From positions 1 to 23,083 of the forward strand of contig CAKPNI010000022.1 of the NCBI GenBank assembly GCA_934168355.1: 23,083 nt of DNA, given 5' to 3'. Under the pieces are notes generated by a model. It was not told where the DNA came from, did not search any database, and saw only the letters and a list, made by a program, of their open reading frames with translations. Both the position numbers and the translations under genes were made by a program. Below are positions 7,239-15,389 of this stretch, piece by piece (the first letter of the stretch is position 1; each line of letters starts with the position of its first letter). The stretch is from an uncultured Clostridia bacterium (lineage in GTDB: Bacteria; Bacillota; Clostridia; TANB77; CAG-508).

Positions 7239-8672
7239 ATGAACACAAACCAAGAAATAGAAAATCAAAAACAATACATGGAAAAAGTAAAAAATATAAT
7301 AAAAGACAAAAAACTAAAATACACAATACTAACAATGGGATGCCAGCTAAACGAAAACGACTCTGAAAAAATCTGTGGAATGCTCGAACAAATGGGATAC
7401 ACAAAAACAGAAGATATGAAAGAAGCAAATCTTGCAATATTTAACACATGTTGTGTAAGAGAAAATGCAGAAGAAAGATTATTTGGAAAAGTAGGAGAAC
7501 TAAAAAATCTAAAAGAAAAAAATAATCTAATAATAGCAATTGGTGGATGTATGATGCAAGAAGAACACATCTTAGAAAAAATAAAAAGGTCATTTCATTA
7601 TGTAGATATAGTATTTGGAACACATACATTACATAAATTGCCACAAGATTTATATTCAGTACTAGAAAATCAAAAAAGAGTTCAAGATGTAATAGATGTA
7701 GATGGTAGTGTTTATGAAGATTTGCCTATAAGTAGAAACAGTAAAACACAAGGCTCTGTTACCATAATGTATGGATGTAATAACTTCTGTAGCTATTGCA
7801 TAGTACCTTATGTAAGAGGTAGAGAAAGAAGCAGAAAGCCAAAAGATATAATAAAAGAAGTAAAAGAATTAGCAAACCAAGGCTATAAAGAAATAATGTT
7901 ACTTGGGCAAAATGTAAATTCATATTTACGTTCAGAAATGGAAGCAATAAAACAAGGAAAATTAGTAGATGAAGATGGCGATTACAAAGAAATAAATTCA
8001 TTTGCAAAATTGCTTAAGGAAATAAACAAAATAGATGGAATAGAAAGAATAAGATTTATTTCACCACATCCAAAAGACTTCACAGATGATGTAATAGAAG
8101 CAATTGCAGAATGTGACAAAGTATGCAAATTTGTGCATTTGCCACTGCAATCTGGAAGTACTAAAATGTTAAAAGTAATGAATAGAAGATATACAAAAGA
8201 ACAATATTTAGACTTAGTAGAAAAAATGAAAAATAAAATACCAAATATCAAATTTTCAACAGACATAATAGTTGGTTTTGCAGGTGAAACAGAAGAAGAC
8301 TTTGAAGATACATTAGATGTAGTAAGAAAAGTTAGATTTGAACAAGTATTTATGTTTATATACTCAAGAAGAGTTGGAACTCCGGGAGATAAAATGCCAA
8401 ATCAGGTTCCAGAAGAAATAAAACATAAAAGATTTGATAGATTAAAAGAATTAGTTGAAAGCCAAATTGCTGAAAATAATAAAGAATATTTAGGGACAGT
8501 TCAAAAAGTTTTAGTTGAAGGTCCAAGTAAAAACAATGATAAAATGCTTACAGGAAGAACAGAAAGTAGCAAAATTGTTGTGTTTGAGGGAAAGGAAGAT
8601 TTAATTAATACTATTCAAAATGTAAAAATTACTGAGGATCATATGTGGTATTTTAAAGGAGAAAAGGAGTAG
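7239..8672 (+). CDS. miaB: tRNA-2-methylthio-N6-dimethylallyladenosine synthase
   Basis: Radical-SAM methylthiotransferase that adds a methylthio group to i6A37 of tRNAs reading UNN codons. The 477 residues carry the full three-part layout. The N-terminal UPF0004 domain has the auxiliary-cluster cysteines Cys35 (TMGCQ), Cys71 (NTCCVREN) and Cys104 (GGCM). The radical-SAM core has CxxxCxxC at Cys180, Cys184 and Cys187 (YGCNNFCSYCIVPYVRG). A C-terminal TRAM domain starts near residue 410. AAAGG upstream sets ATG 7239. mutS starts 9 bases after the stop; miaB-mutS adjacency is common in Firmicutes. The first 60 codons are notably rich in ACA, AAC and CAA, with very few G- or T-ending codons. Confidence 0.97.
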   Translation: MNTNQEIENQKQYMEKVKNIIKDKKLKYTILTMGCQLNENDSEKICGMLEQMGYTKTEDMKEANLAIFNTCCVRENAEERLFGKVGELKNLKEKNNLIIAIGGCMMQEEHILEKIKRSFHYVDIVFGTHTLHKLPQDLYSVLENQKRVQDVIDVDGSVYEDLPISRNSKTQGSVTIMYGCNNFCSYCIVPYVRGRERSRKPKDIIKEVKELANQGYKEIMLLGQNVNSYLRSEMEAIKQGKLVDEDGDYKEINSFAKLLKEINKIDGIERIRFISPHPKDFTDDVIEAIAECDKVCKFVHLPLQSGSTKMLKVMNRRYTKEQYLDLVEKMKNKIPNIKFSTDIIVGFAGETEEDFEDTLDVVRKVRFEQVFMFIYSRRVGTPGDKMPNQVPEEIKHKRFDRLKELVESQIAENNKEYLGTVQKVLVEGPSKNNDKMLTGRTESSKIVVFEGKEDLINTIQNVKITEDHMWYFKGEKE

Positions 8673-8681
8673 TACAAAAAG

Positions 8682-11309
8682 ATGATAGTAGATAAAGAAA
8701 AATGTTCACCAATGATGCAAAAATATTTAGAAACAAAAGAGCAATATAATGACTGTATATTATTTTATAGACTAGGAGACTTTTATGAAATGTTCTTTGA
8801 TGATGCAATACTTGTATCAAGAGAACTAGAAATTACTCTAACAGGAAAAGACTGTGGACTAGAAGAGCGTGCGCCAATGGCAGGAATACCATACCATGCA
8901 GCAGAAAACTATATAGCAAGGTTAGTATCAAAAGGGTATAAAGTTGCTATATGTGAGCAGTTAGAAGATCCAAAGACAACTAAAGGAATAGTAAAAAGAG
9001 GAGTAATAAAAGTTGTAACACCTGGTACTGTTGTAGAATCAAATATGCTAGAAGAAAGAAAAAACAATTACATAATGAGCATATGTAAAGCTGGTTTATA
9101 TTTTGGAATAGCAGTAAGTGATATATCAACAGGTGAATTTTACTCAACAGAAATAAAAGAAACAAATAATTTTTCTTTATTAATGGACGAAATATCAAGA
9201 TATTCTCCAGCAGAAATAGTTGCAAATAAAATGATGAATGAATCAGAAGCGGAGATATTAAAAATAAAAACAAGATTTCCAGAAGTATATATAACATCAT
9301 GTGATGAAAGCTATTTTAGTGAAGATATATCAAAAACTGTACAAAATTTTAGACTAGTAGATAGCAAAGGAAATGACATAGAAAAAGCTGATGACAAACT
9401 ACTTTCTATTGCAAGTATAAATGCCCTAAAAGAATATATTACAAGCACACAAATGACTGATTTAAGCCATATAAATAAAGTTGTAATTTATTCGGTTTCA
9501 AAATATATGTCATTAGATATAAATGCAAGAAGAAACCTAGAGATCACTGAAAAATTAAGAGATAGGTCAAAAAAAGGAACACTTTTATGGGTACTTGATA
9601 AAACATCAACCTCAATGGGAGGAAGACTTTTAAGACGTTGGCTAAATGACCCACTTATAGATGAAAATGAGATAAATAAAAGACTTGGGGCAGTTGAAGA
9701 ATTAAAAAATGATATTATGCTAAGAGGAGAAGTTATAGAAAACTTAAAAAAAGTGTATGATATTGAAAGACTAGCAGGAAAAATGGCGTATGGAAATGGT
9801 ACTCCAAGAGATATGATTACCTTAAAGAATTCTTTATCAAGATTGCCAGATATAAGACAAGTTTTGCAAAATGTAAATTCAGAATATTTAAAAGAAATTT
9901 ATCAAAATATAGATGAATTAAAAGACATACACGAGCTTATAGAAAAATCAATAGTAGATGATCCACCAATGACTACTAAAGATGGTGGATATATAAAACT
10001 TGGATATGATGAAAACATAGATACATTAAAACACGCAACGACAGATGGAAAATCATGGCTTATGAAGTTAGAAGCAGATGAAAAAGAAAAAACAGGAATA
10101 AAATCTTTAAAAATAGGATTTAACAAAGTCTTTGGATATTATATAGAAGTTACAAATCTATATAAAAATATGGTTCCAGACACATATATTAGAAAACAAA
10201 CTCTAACAAATGGAGAAAGATATATAACAGAAGAACTAAAAAATATGGAAAACCAAATACTTGGAGCAGAAGAAAAAGTTATAAAACTAGAACTTGAAGC
10301 ATTTAGGCAAATAAGAGAAGAAATTGCCCAAAATGTAAAAAGAATGCAAAAAACAGCAGAAGCAATATCAAGTTTAGATGTACTTACGTCTTTTGCTCAA
10401 GTTGCAGAAGAAATGAACTATTGTAAACCAACAATTAATAAAGATGGAATATTAAATATTAAAGAAGGTAGACACCCTGTAATTGAAAAAATGCTATCAT
10501 CAGGGGAATTTGTATCAAATGACACATATTTAGATACAGACCAAAATAGACTAGCAATAATTACAGGACCTAATATGGCAGGAAAATCTACATATATGAG
10601 GCAAGTTGCATTAATTACCTTAATGGCACAAGTTGGAAGTTTTGTTCCTGCAACAGAGGCTACAATTGGAGTAGTAGATAAAATATTTACAAGAGTTGGA
10701 GCATCAGATGATTTAAGTATGGGTCAAAGTACCTTTATGGTAGAAATGATGGAAGTTGCAAGTATTTTAAAAGAAGCAACAAAAAATAGTTTAGTAATAT
10801 TAGACGAAATAGGAAGAGGAACATCTACATATGATGGACTTTCAATTGCTTGGGCGGTTGCTGAATATATTGCAGATAAAGAAAAATGCGGAGCTAAAAC
10901 TTTATTTGCAACACATTACCACGAGATGACAACTTTTGAGAAAGAAGGAAATGGTATTAAAAATTATTCTATCGCAGTTAAAGAAAAAGGTGAAGATATT
11001 ATTTTCTTAAGAAAAATAGTTGAGGGCGGAACAGACGAAAGCTATGGTGTTCACGTTGCTAAACTTGCGGGTGTTCCTAAAGATGTAACTAAAAGAGCAA
11101 ATGAAATTTTGAAGTCTTTAGAGAGAAAGAGCGTTTTAAAAGATAAGAAGCCTGAAAAAGAGGACAAGAAAAAAGTTGAGGGGCAATTTGATATGTTTAA
11201 TTATAAGTTGGCTGAAGTTGCTCATGAGCTTGATATGGTTAATTTGAATGAGTTAACACCTATTGATGCTTTGAATACTTTGGTTAGAATTAAAGAGAAG
11301 ATGGAATAA
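8682..11309 (+). CDS. mutS: DNA mismatch repair protein MutS
   Basis: Recognises mismatches and small loops in DNA. The 875 residues match a full-length MutS: the mismatch-reading Phe-x-Glu is in GDFYEMF (Phe34, Glu36), the Walker A is GPNMAGKST (629-637), the Walker B and signature are ILDEIGRGTSTYDG (Asp708, Glu709), and the conserved ATHYHEM follows. Near the end, QFDMF (835-839) is a likely sliding-clamp binding peptide. AGGAG precedes ATG 8682. MutL, the usual next gene, is not in the window: a palindromic terminator begins within the stop codon. The last ~70 codons shift to AAG, GAG, TTG and GCT, unlike the A-ending codons earlier in the gene. Confidence 0.98.
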   Translation: MIVDKEKCSPMMQKYLETKEQYNDCILFYRLGDFYEMFFDDAILVSRELEITLTGKDCGLEERAPMAGIPYHAAENYIARLVSKGYKVAICEQLEDPKTTKGIVKRGVIKVVTPGTVVESNMLEERKNNYIMSICKAGLYFGIAVSDISTGEFYSTEIKETNNFSLLMDEISRYSPAEIVANKMMNESEAEILKIKTRFPEVYITSCDESYFSEDISKTVQNFRLVDSKGNDIEKADDKLLSIASINALKEYITSTQMTDLSHINKVVIYSVSKYMSLDINARRNLEITEKLRDRSKKGTLLWVLDKTSTSMGGRLLRRWLNDPLIDENEINKRLGAVEELKNDIMLRGEVIENLKKVYDIERLAGKMAYGNGTPRDMITLKNSLSRLPDIRQVLQNVNSEYLKEIYQNIDELKDIHELIEKSIVDDPPMTTKDGGYIKLGYDENIDTLKHATTDGKSWLMKLEADEKEKTGIKSLKIGFNKVFGYYIEVTNLYKNMVPDTYIRKQTLTNGERYITEELKNMENQILGAEEKVIKLELEAFRQIREEIAQNVKRMQKTAEAISSLDVLTSFAQVAEEMNYCKPTINKDGILNIKEGRHPVIEKMLSSGEFVSNDTYLDTDQNRLAIITGPNMAGKSTYMRQVALITLMAQVGSFVPATEATIGVVDKIFTRVGASDDLSMGQSTFMVEMMEVASILKEATKNSLVILDEIGRGTSTYDGLSIAWAVAEYIADKEKCGAKTLFATHYHEMTTFEKEGNGIKNYSIAVKEKGEDIIFLRKIVEGGTDESYGVHVAKLAGVPKDVTKRANEILKSLERKSVLKDKKPEKEDKKKVEGQFDMFNYKLAEVAHELDMVNLNELTPIDALNTLVRIKEKME

Positions 11310-11368
11310 AATTTTGAAATGGGGACGGTTCCTTTTTGAAAAAAGAACCGTCCCCATTTCAAAATTTT
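11308..11368. repeat. Perfect 24-bp inverted repeat, probably also the mutS terminator
   Basis: Arms 11308-11331 and 11345-11368 are exact reverse complements, with a 13-base T/A-rich loop (11332-11344) that can pair further. The core GGGGACGGTTC and its complement are GC-rich compared with the surroundings. The left arm begins inside the mutS stop codon. It can form a very stable hairpin on either strand. The GGGGACGGTTC core resembles dispersed palindromes I recall from clostridial genomes, some near Y1-type transposases; that link is from memory only. Confidence 0.9.
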
Positions 11369-11402
11369 GCTAAGAGTACTGTCTCAAATCAGAAAAAAAT
11401 AC

Positions 11403-11431
11403 TTGACAACCCCAAAATAAACCTGTATAAT
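11403..11431 (+). promoter_or_regulatory. Consensus sigma-A promoter of the 58-residue membrane protein
   Basis: TTGACA (11403-11408), exactly 17 bp, then TATAAT (11426-11431): a perfect match. The start codon it serves is at 11488, giving a leader of about 50 bases. Confidence 0.85.
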
Positions 11432-11487
11432 AGACAATGTAAAAAAGCGAAACAAACACGCTTAAAAACACCAAAAGGAGAAAAAAT

Positions 11488-11664
11488 ATGTTATCTAAAA
11501 TATGGAAAAAAGTATGTATTTTAATATTAATAGTAGCATGTCTATTCAACATCGTACTAAAACTAGTAAACAGAATATCATTCAATAAAGAAGCATTAAC
11601 ATCAGCACAGTACATGGTAAAACAATATGAATATGAAAAAGACAAAGAAAATGTTATAAAATAA
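11488..11664 (+). CDS. Small single-span membrane protein, 58 residues
   Basis: A short gene that a size cutoff would miss. AAAAGGAG at 11474-11481 precedes ATG 11488 and a perfect promoter lies upstream. The product begins MLSKIWKKVCILILIVACLF and continues NIVLKLVNRI: a positively charged start, one hydrophobic helix (about residues 9-26), then a polar, charged tail (QYEYEKDKENVIK). This is the pattern of an N-in small membrane protein. I do not recognise a family. Codons are of the A- and C-ending type seen at the starts of other genes in the window, and the frame is undisturbed. The rpmE leader starts directly after the stop. It could be an anchor, a regulator of a membrane complex, or a type I toxin-like peptide; none of these is shown. 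Confidence 0.65.
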   Translation: MLSKIWKKVCILILIVACLFNIVLKLVNRISFNKEALTSAQYMVKQYEYEKDKENVIK

Positions 11665-11667
11665 TAC

Positions 11668-11733
11668 TTGAAAAAAACAAAAAAATATGATAACATAAGC
11701 AATAGCATCTAAAGAGTATGTCAAAGAACATAC
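11668..11733 (+). promoter_or_regulatory. rpmE upstream region: candidate promoter and leader hairpin
   Basis: TTGAAA (11668-11673) and TAACAT (11691-11696), 17 bp apart, make a plausible moderate promoter. Downstream, GTATGT (11716-11721) and ACATAC (11728-11733) form a 6-bp hairpin around a 6-base loop before the ribosome binding site. Firmicute L31 leaders with regulatory structures have been described; whether this hairpin is one is untested. Confidence 0.4.
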
Positions 11734-11761
11734 AAAACGGAAGGAAGAAGAGGTGAAAAAA

Positions 11762-11965
11762 ATGAATAAAAACATTCAACCAAATTATGAAGAAACAACA
11801 ATTACATGTGCATGCGGAAACGTAATGACAGTAGGTTCAACAAAAAAAGACATGAAAGTTGATATATGCTCAAAATGTCATCCATTCTGGACAGGAAACT
11901 TAGTAAGACGTGATACAGCTGGAAGTAGAGCAGACAGATTCAAGAAAAAATACGGTCTTGCATAA
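11762..11965 (+). CDS. rpmE: Ribosomal protein L31, zinc-binding form
   Basis: A 67-residue component of the large ribosomal subunit that bridges to the small subunit. The zinc ligands are present as CxC at Cys16 and Cys18 (TCACGN) and CxxC at Cys36 and Cys39 (CSKCHPFWTG), so this is the Cys-containing RpmE rather than the zinc-free YtiA type. ATG 11762 sits 6 bases after AGGTG (11751-11755) and gives MNKNIQPNYEETTITC, a normal L31 start; an in-frame GTG at 11753 would overlap that site. A hairpin terminator follows 14 bases after the stop. Confidence 0.97.
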   Translation: MNKNIQPNYEETTITCACGNVMTVGSTKKDMKVDICSKCHPFWTGNLVRRDTAGSRADRFKKKYGLA

Positions 11966-11979
11966 GAACGGAAAAATAG

Positions 11980-12012
11980 AAGTAGCTGGGACAAAAGCTG
12001 CTTTATTTTTTT
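11980..12012 (+). terminator. Rho-independent terminator of rpmE
   Basis: An 8-bp stem (11980-11987 with 11996-12003, one G-U pair) is followed by TATTTTTTT. Confidence 0.85.
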
Positions 12013-12022
12013 GTCAAATGTA

Positions 12023-12051
12023 TTGATAAAAGTAATCAAATTTGATATACT
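12023..12051 (+). promoter_or_regulatory. Promoter of the flippase-pth-RNase G unit
   Basis: TTGATA (12023-12028), 17 bp, then TATACT (12046-12051). It lies between the rpmE terminator and the flippase start at 12084. An upstream in-frame TTG at 12042 falls within this promoter and so cannot be the start. Confidence 0.75.
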
Positions 12052-12083
12052 TTAAAAAATTAAAAACAAAAGGAAAAGAAAAA

Positions 12084-13535
12084 ATGGCAAAAAAAAGTAT
12101 AATGAAAAATTATTTATATAATTTAACATATCAAATATTAACACTAATATTACCACTAATTACAGCATCATACTTAGCAAGAGTATTAGGAGCAAGAGGA
12201 AATGGAATATATATATATACTTATACAATTGTAAATTATTTTGTACTATTTGGCTCACTTGGAATATCAATGTATGGACAAAGAGAAATAGCTTATGTTC
12301 AAGACAATAAAACTAAAAAGAAAAAAATATTTATAGAACTGGTTTTATTTAGATTTATAACAATAGGAATTGCTTCGATTGTGTATTACTTATCATTTAT
12401 GAGGCAAGGAGAATATAGTGAGTATTACAGAATATTATTTTTTGAGTTAATAGCTGCAGCATTTGATATAAGTTGGTTTTTCCAAGGAATGGAAGATTTC
12501 AAAAAAACTGTATTAAGAAATATAGCAGTAAGACTTGCAAGTGTAGGATTAATATTTTTAATAGTAAAACAAGCATCAGATTTAAATAAATATTTAGCAA
12601 TATATGCTTTTGCAGACTTAATAGGAAATATATCACTATGGTTTTACTTACCAAAATATTTTAAAGGCGTAAAAGTTAAAAACATAAATATAAAAAGACA
12701 AATACCAGCAATTGTTTTACTTTTTATACCACAAGTATCAAACAAAATTTATAATATGCTAGATACAACAATGCTTGGAAAAATAATTGCAGATAAAGCA
12801 GAAACAGGATATTATGAACAAAGTCAAAAAATAATAAGAGTACTTTTAACATTAGTTACATCACTTGGAACTGTAATGGTACCAAGAATGGCAAATATGT
12901 TTGCGAATGGAGAAAAAAAGCAAATTAATGATTGTATGAAAAAATCATTCAATTTTACATATTTATTAAGTTTTCCAATAATGTTTGGCTTAATTGCAAT
13001 ATCAAGAGATTTTGTACCATGGTTCTTTGGACCAGGTTATGATAAAGTAGTTATATTAATGAACATAATAACACCAATAATTTTACTTATGGGAGTGGCT
13101 AACATAATAGGAACACAATATTTGCTTCCAACAAAAAGGCAAAAAGAATTTACATTATCGGTTTTAGTGGGTGTTGTAGTAAACTTTGTATTAAATTTTA
13201 TTATGATAAATTTATGGAAATCTGTTGGAGCATGTATCGCAACTGTTATATCTCAACTAGTTGTGGACTTAATGCAATTACACTATGTTAAAAATGAAAT
13301 AAATTTAAAATATATGTTAAGACTAAGTTACAGATATATATTTGCAGGATTATTAATGTTTGCAGGATGTATGCTAGTAAGATTAGTACTTACAGGATTT
13401 ATTTGTATGGTAGTTCAAATAATAGTTGGAGTAGTAATATATTTTGGAATATTAATTTATTTTAAAGATAAATTTATATATATGATGATAAATAAAGTAA
13501 GAGCCAAAATTTTAGGAAATTTAGCAAGAAATTAA
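12084..13535 (+). CDS. Polysaccharide/oligosaccharide flippase (Wzx-like, MOP superfamily)
   Basis: A 483-residue polytopic membrane protein. The N-terminus has the Wzx/RfbX look: SIMKNYLYNLTYQILTLILP, then SYLARVLGARGNGIY and GISMYGQREIAY. About twelve to fourteen hydrophobic segments run through to a Lys/Arg-rich end. MOP flippases move lipid-linked sugars or lipid II across the membrane. ATG 12084 follows AAAAGGAAAAG. No glycosyltransferase, polymerase or ligase gene is near it: the neighbours are rpmE and pth. It might therefore serve a wall teichoic or polysaccharide precursor made elsewhere, or act as an alternative lipid II flippase. The substrate cannot be read from sequence. pth starts 19 bases after its stop with no terminator between them. 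Confidence 0.85.
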   Translation: MAKKSIMKNYLYNLTYQILTLILPLITASYLARVLGARGNGIYIYTYTIVNYFVLFGSLGISMYGQREIAYVQDNKTKKKKIFIELVLFRFITIGIASIVYYLSFMRQGEYSEYYRILFFELIAAAFDISWFFQGMEDFKKTVLRNIAVRLASVGLIFLIVKQASDLNKYLAIYAFADLIGNISLWFYLPKYFKGVKVKNINIKRQIPAIVLLFIPQVSNKIYNMLDTTMLGKIIADKAETGYYEQSQKIIRVLLTLVTSLGTVMVPRMANMFANGEKKQINDCMKKSFNFTYLLSFPIMFGLIAISRDFVPWFFGPGYDKVVILMNIITPIILLMGVANIIGTQYLLPTKRQKEFTLSVLVGVVVNFVLNFIMINLWKSVGACIATVISQLVVDLMQLHYVKNEINLKYMLRLSYRYIFAGLLMFAGCMLVRLVLTGFICMVVQIIVGVVIYFGILIYFKDKFIYMMINKVRAKILGNLARN

Positions 13536-13554
13536 AAGAAAGGAAGTTTACAAA

Positions 13555-14121
13555 ATGTATTTAATAGTAGGTTTAGGAAATCCAGAACCAGAGTATAGCA
13601 AAACAAGGCATAATATGGGATTTGATGTTATAAATGAGCTTTCAAAAAAATATGATATCAAAGCAGAAAAGCAAGGCTTTGATGCATTATATGGAACAGG
13701 AATAATAGAAAATGAAAAGGTAATACTTTGCAAGCCACAAACTTATATGAATTTAAGTGGAGAATCAATAATACAATTTGTAAATTACTATAAAATAGAC
13801 ATTGAAAATGTAATTATAATCTATGATGATATAGATATAGAACCCGGTATTGTAAAGCTTAGAAAAAAAGGCGGAGCAGGAAGCCATAATGGTATGAAAT
13901 CTGTTGTAGAAAATCTAAAATCAACAGATTTTCCACATGTTAGAATTGGAACAGGCAAGCCTTTAATAAAATCAGATTTAATTAATTATGTTATAGGTAA
14001 AGTTTCGAGTGAAGATTATGAAATATTGCTTAAAGGAATTGAAACTGGACGTGAGGCAGTTGAGGAAATACTAAAAAATGGCATAGATAAAGCGATGAAT
14101 GTAATAAATAGCAAAAACTAA
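13555..14121 (+). CDS. pth: Peptidyl-tRNA hydrolase
   Basis: Recycles tRNA by cleaving peptidyl-tRNA that falls off the ribosome. The 188 residues have the usual bacterial length and motifs: IVGLGNPEPEY with Asn9, TRHNMGF with catalytic His19, KPQTYMNLSGES, the YDDIDIEPG acid motif around Asp91, and GGAGSHNGMKS. AAAGGAAG upstream sets the start. The RNase E/G-family gene begins 13 bases after the stop, preceded by AAAGGAG, so pth and that gene are probably co-transcribed from the flippase promoter. Confidence 0.97.
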   Translation: MYLIVGLGNPEPEYSKTRHNMGFDVINELSKKYDIKAEKQGFDALYGTGIIENEKVILCKPQTYMNLSGESIIQFVNYYKIDIENVIIIYDDIDIEPGIVKLRKKGGAGSHNGMKSVVENLKSTDFPHVRIGTGKPLIKSDLINYVIGKVSSEDYEILLKGIETGREAVEEILKNGIDKAMNVINSKN

Positions 14122-14134
14122 AGGAGTAAAGACG

Positions 14135-15316
14135 ATGTTAGAATTAATTATAAACAAAAATGAAGATTTAGAAAATATTATTTTATTGCAAAATGGTAAA
14201 ATAATAGAATATTACACAAGTACAGAAGAAGATAGAAAAAGAAGATTAGAGGGAAATATTTATGTAGGTAAAGTTGGAGACATAATAGATGGGATGCAAG
14301 CAGCTTTTGTGGATTTTGGAGAAAGCAAAAAAGGATTTATTCATTTAAAAGATGCAATGCCTCAGGTAGATGAGAAAAAACAAAAATTGGATACATCTAT
14401 TGATATAAAAAAAGTGCTAAAATCTAATCAAAAAATATTAATACAAATAAAAAAAGATAGTGACAATAAAAAAGGTGCAAGAGTTTCAACTCATATAAGT
14501 TTGCCGGGAAGATTTGTTGTTGTAATGCCTAATATAGATTTTATTACTATTTCTCAGAAAATTGATGACAAAAAGAAAAAAGATGAGTTGATAAAATTTA
14601 TGAAAGATAATTTACCTGATGGTTTTGGTGCAATTGTAAGAACTTCTGCCGAGAAAGTTTCAAAAGATGAGATTAAGAAAGATATAGATGTTTTATTAAA
14701 GAAATGGGATAAAATTGAGAAAGAATATAATTCTAGTTCTAATGATCCAAAATTAATTTGTGAAAGTGAAAATGTTGTAGAAAAAATGCTTGTTGATTTG
14801 AGTGTTAATGGAATTGATAAGATTACAACTAATAGTAAAGAGGAATATGAAAAGCTTAGCAATAATTTAACTGGAGTAGATACTAAACTTGTTTATGAAA
14901 ATAAAAAGGATCTTATTGAAGAGTATGGATTAATAGGTCAACTTGAAAAGTTAGAGAATAGAAAAATTTGGCTTAATTGTGGTGGTTTTATTACGATTGA
15001 TAAGACAGAGGCTTTGACTGCTATTGATGTTAATACTGGAAAGTTTACTGGAAATAAGGATTTGGAATCTACTATATTTAAAGTTAATAAGGAGGCTACT
15101 ATTGAGATTGCAAAACAGTTGAGGCTTAGAGATATTGGCGGAATTATTATTGTTGATTATATTGATATGAAGGATAAGGATAATAAGGAGAAAATTGAGA
15201 ATTTGTTAAAATATGAACTAAAAAATGATAGAGCTAAGACTCAGGTTGAGGGTTTTACTAGACTTAATTTGATGGAGCTTACTAGGAAGCATATTTGTAG
15301 TCATCTTAACGGATAA
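14135..15316 (+). CDS. rng: RNase E/G-family ribonuclease, short C-terminus
   Basis: Endoribonuclease of the RNase E/G family, acting on single-stranded RNA in decay and rRNA maturation. An S1-like domain is near residues 35-120 (IYVGKVGDIIDGMQAAFVDFG, then KGFIHLKDA). The nuclease core carries AIDVNTGKF with Asp298 and IVDYIDM with Asp341 and Asp344, the metal-binding acidic residues of the family. The protein ends at 393 with LTRKHICSHLNG. The CPxC zinc-link that follows the core in RNase E and RNase G, and holds the tetramer together, is not present, and no such motif continues after the stop. It may be a naturally short clade member or a truncated one. Codon use shifts sharply along the gene: Lys is all AAA in the first ~112 codons but 9 AAG to 5 AAA in the last ~100. 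Confidence 0.9.
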   Translation: MLELIINKNEDLENIILLQNGKIIEYYTSTEEDRKRRLEGNIYVGKVGDIIDGMQAAFVDFGESKKGFIHLKDAMPQVDEKKQKLDTSIDIKKVLKSNQKILIQIKKDSDNKKGARVSTHISLPGRFVVVMPNIDFITISQKIDDKKKKDELIKFMKDNLPDGFGAIVRTSAEKVSKDEIKKDIDVLLKKWDKIEKEYNSSSNDPKLICESENVVEKMLVDLSVNGIDKITTNSKEEYEKLSNNLTGVDTKLVYENKKDLIEEYGLIGQLEKLENRKIWLNCGGFITIDKTEALTAIDVNTGKFTGNKDLESTIFKVNKEATIEIAKQLRLRDIGGIIIVDYIDMKDKDNKEKIENLLKYELKNDRAKTQVEGFTRLNLMELTRKHICSHLNG

Positions 15317-15324
15317 ATCTAAAA

Positions 15325-15336
15325 AATACTAGTATT
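15325..15336. promoter_or_regulatory. 12-bp perfect palindrome upstream of the glucosaminidase promoter
   Basis: AATACTAGTATT reads the same on both strands and lies 8 bases before the -35 box at 15345. It could be an operator, but in such AT-rich DNA a 12-bp palindrome can arise by chance. Confidence 0.25.
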
Positions 15337-15344
15337 ATTTGCTA

Positions 15345-15373
15345 TTGACAAAAAATATACAAAAGTTTAAAAT
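15345..15373 (+). promoter_or_regulatory. Sigma-A promoter of the G5/glucosaminidase gene
   Basis: TTGACA (15345-15350), 17 bp, then TAAAAT (15368-15373). The gene's AGGTGG site is at 15379-15384, giving a very short leader. Confidence 0.75.
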
Positions 15374-15389
15374 TACAATAGGTGGTTTT

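Noticed and set aside
11336..11524. Plus-strand open frame of 62 codons starting inside the palindrome
   Set aside because: It begins in the loop of the mutS terminator hairpin, runs through the consensus promoter and the ribosome binding site of the 58-residue gene, and has no site of its own.
15339..15389. Longer N-terminus for the glucosaminidase protein
   Set aside because: The upstream in-frame start falls within the promoter; AGGTGG and the Lys-rich anchor fit ATG 15390.
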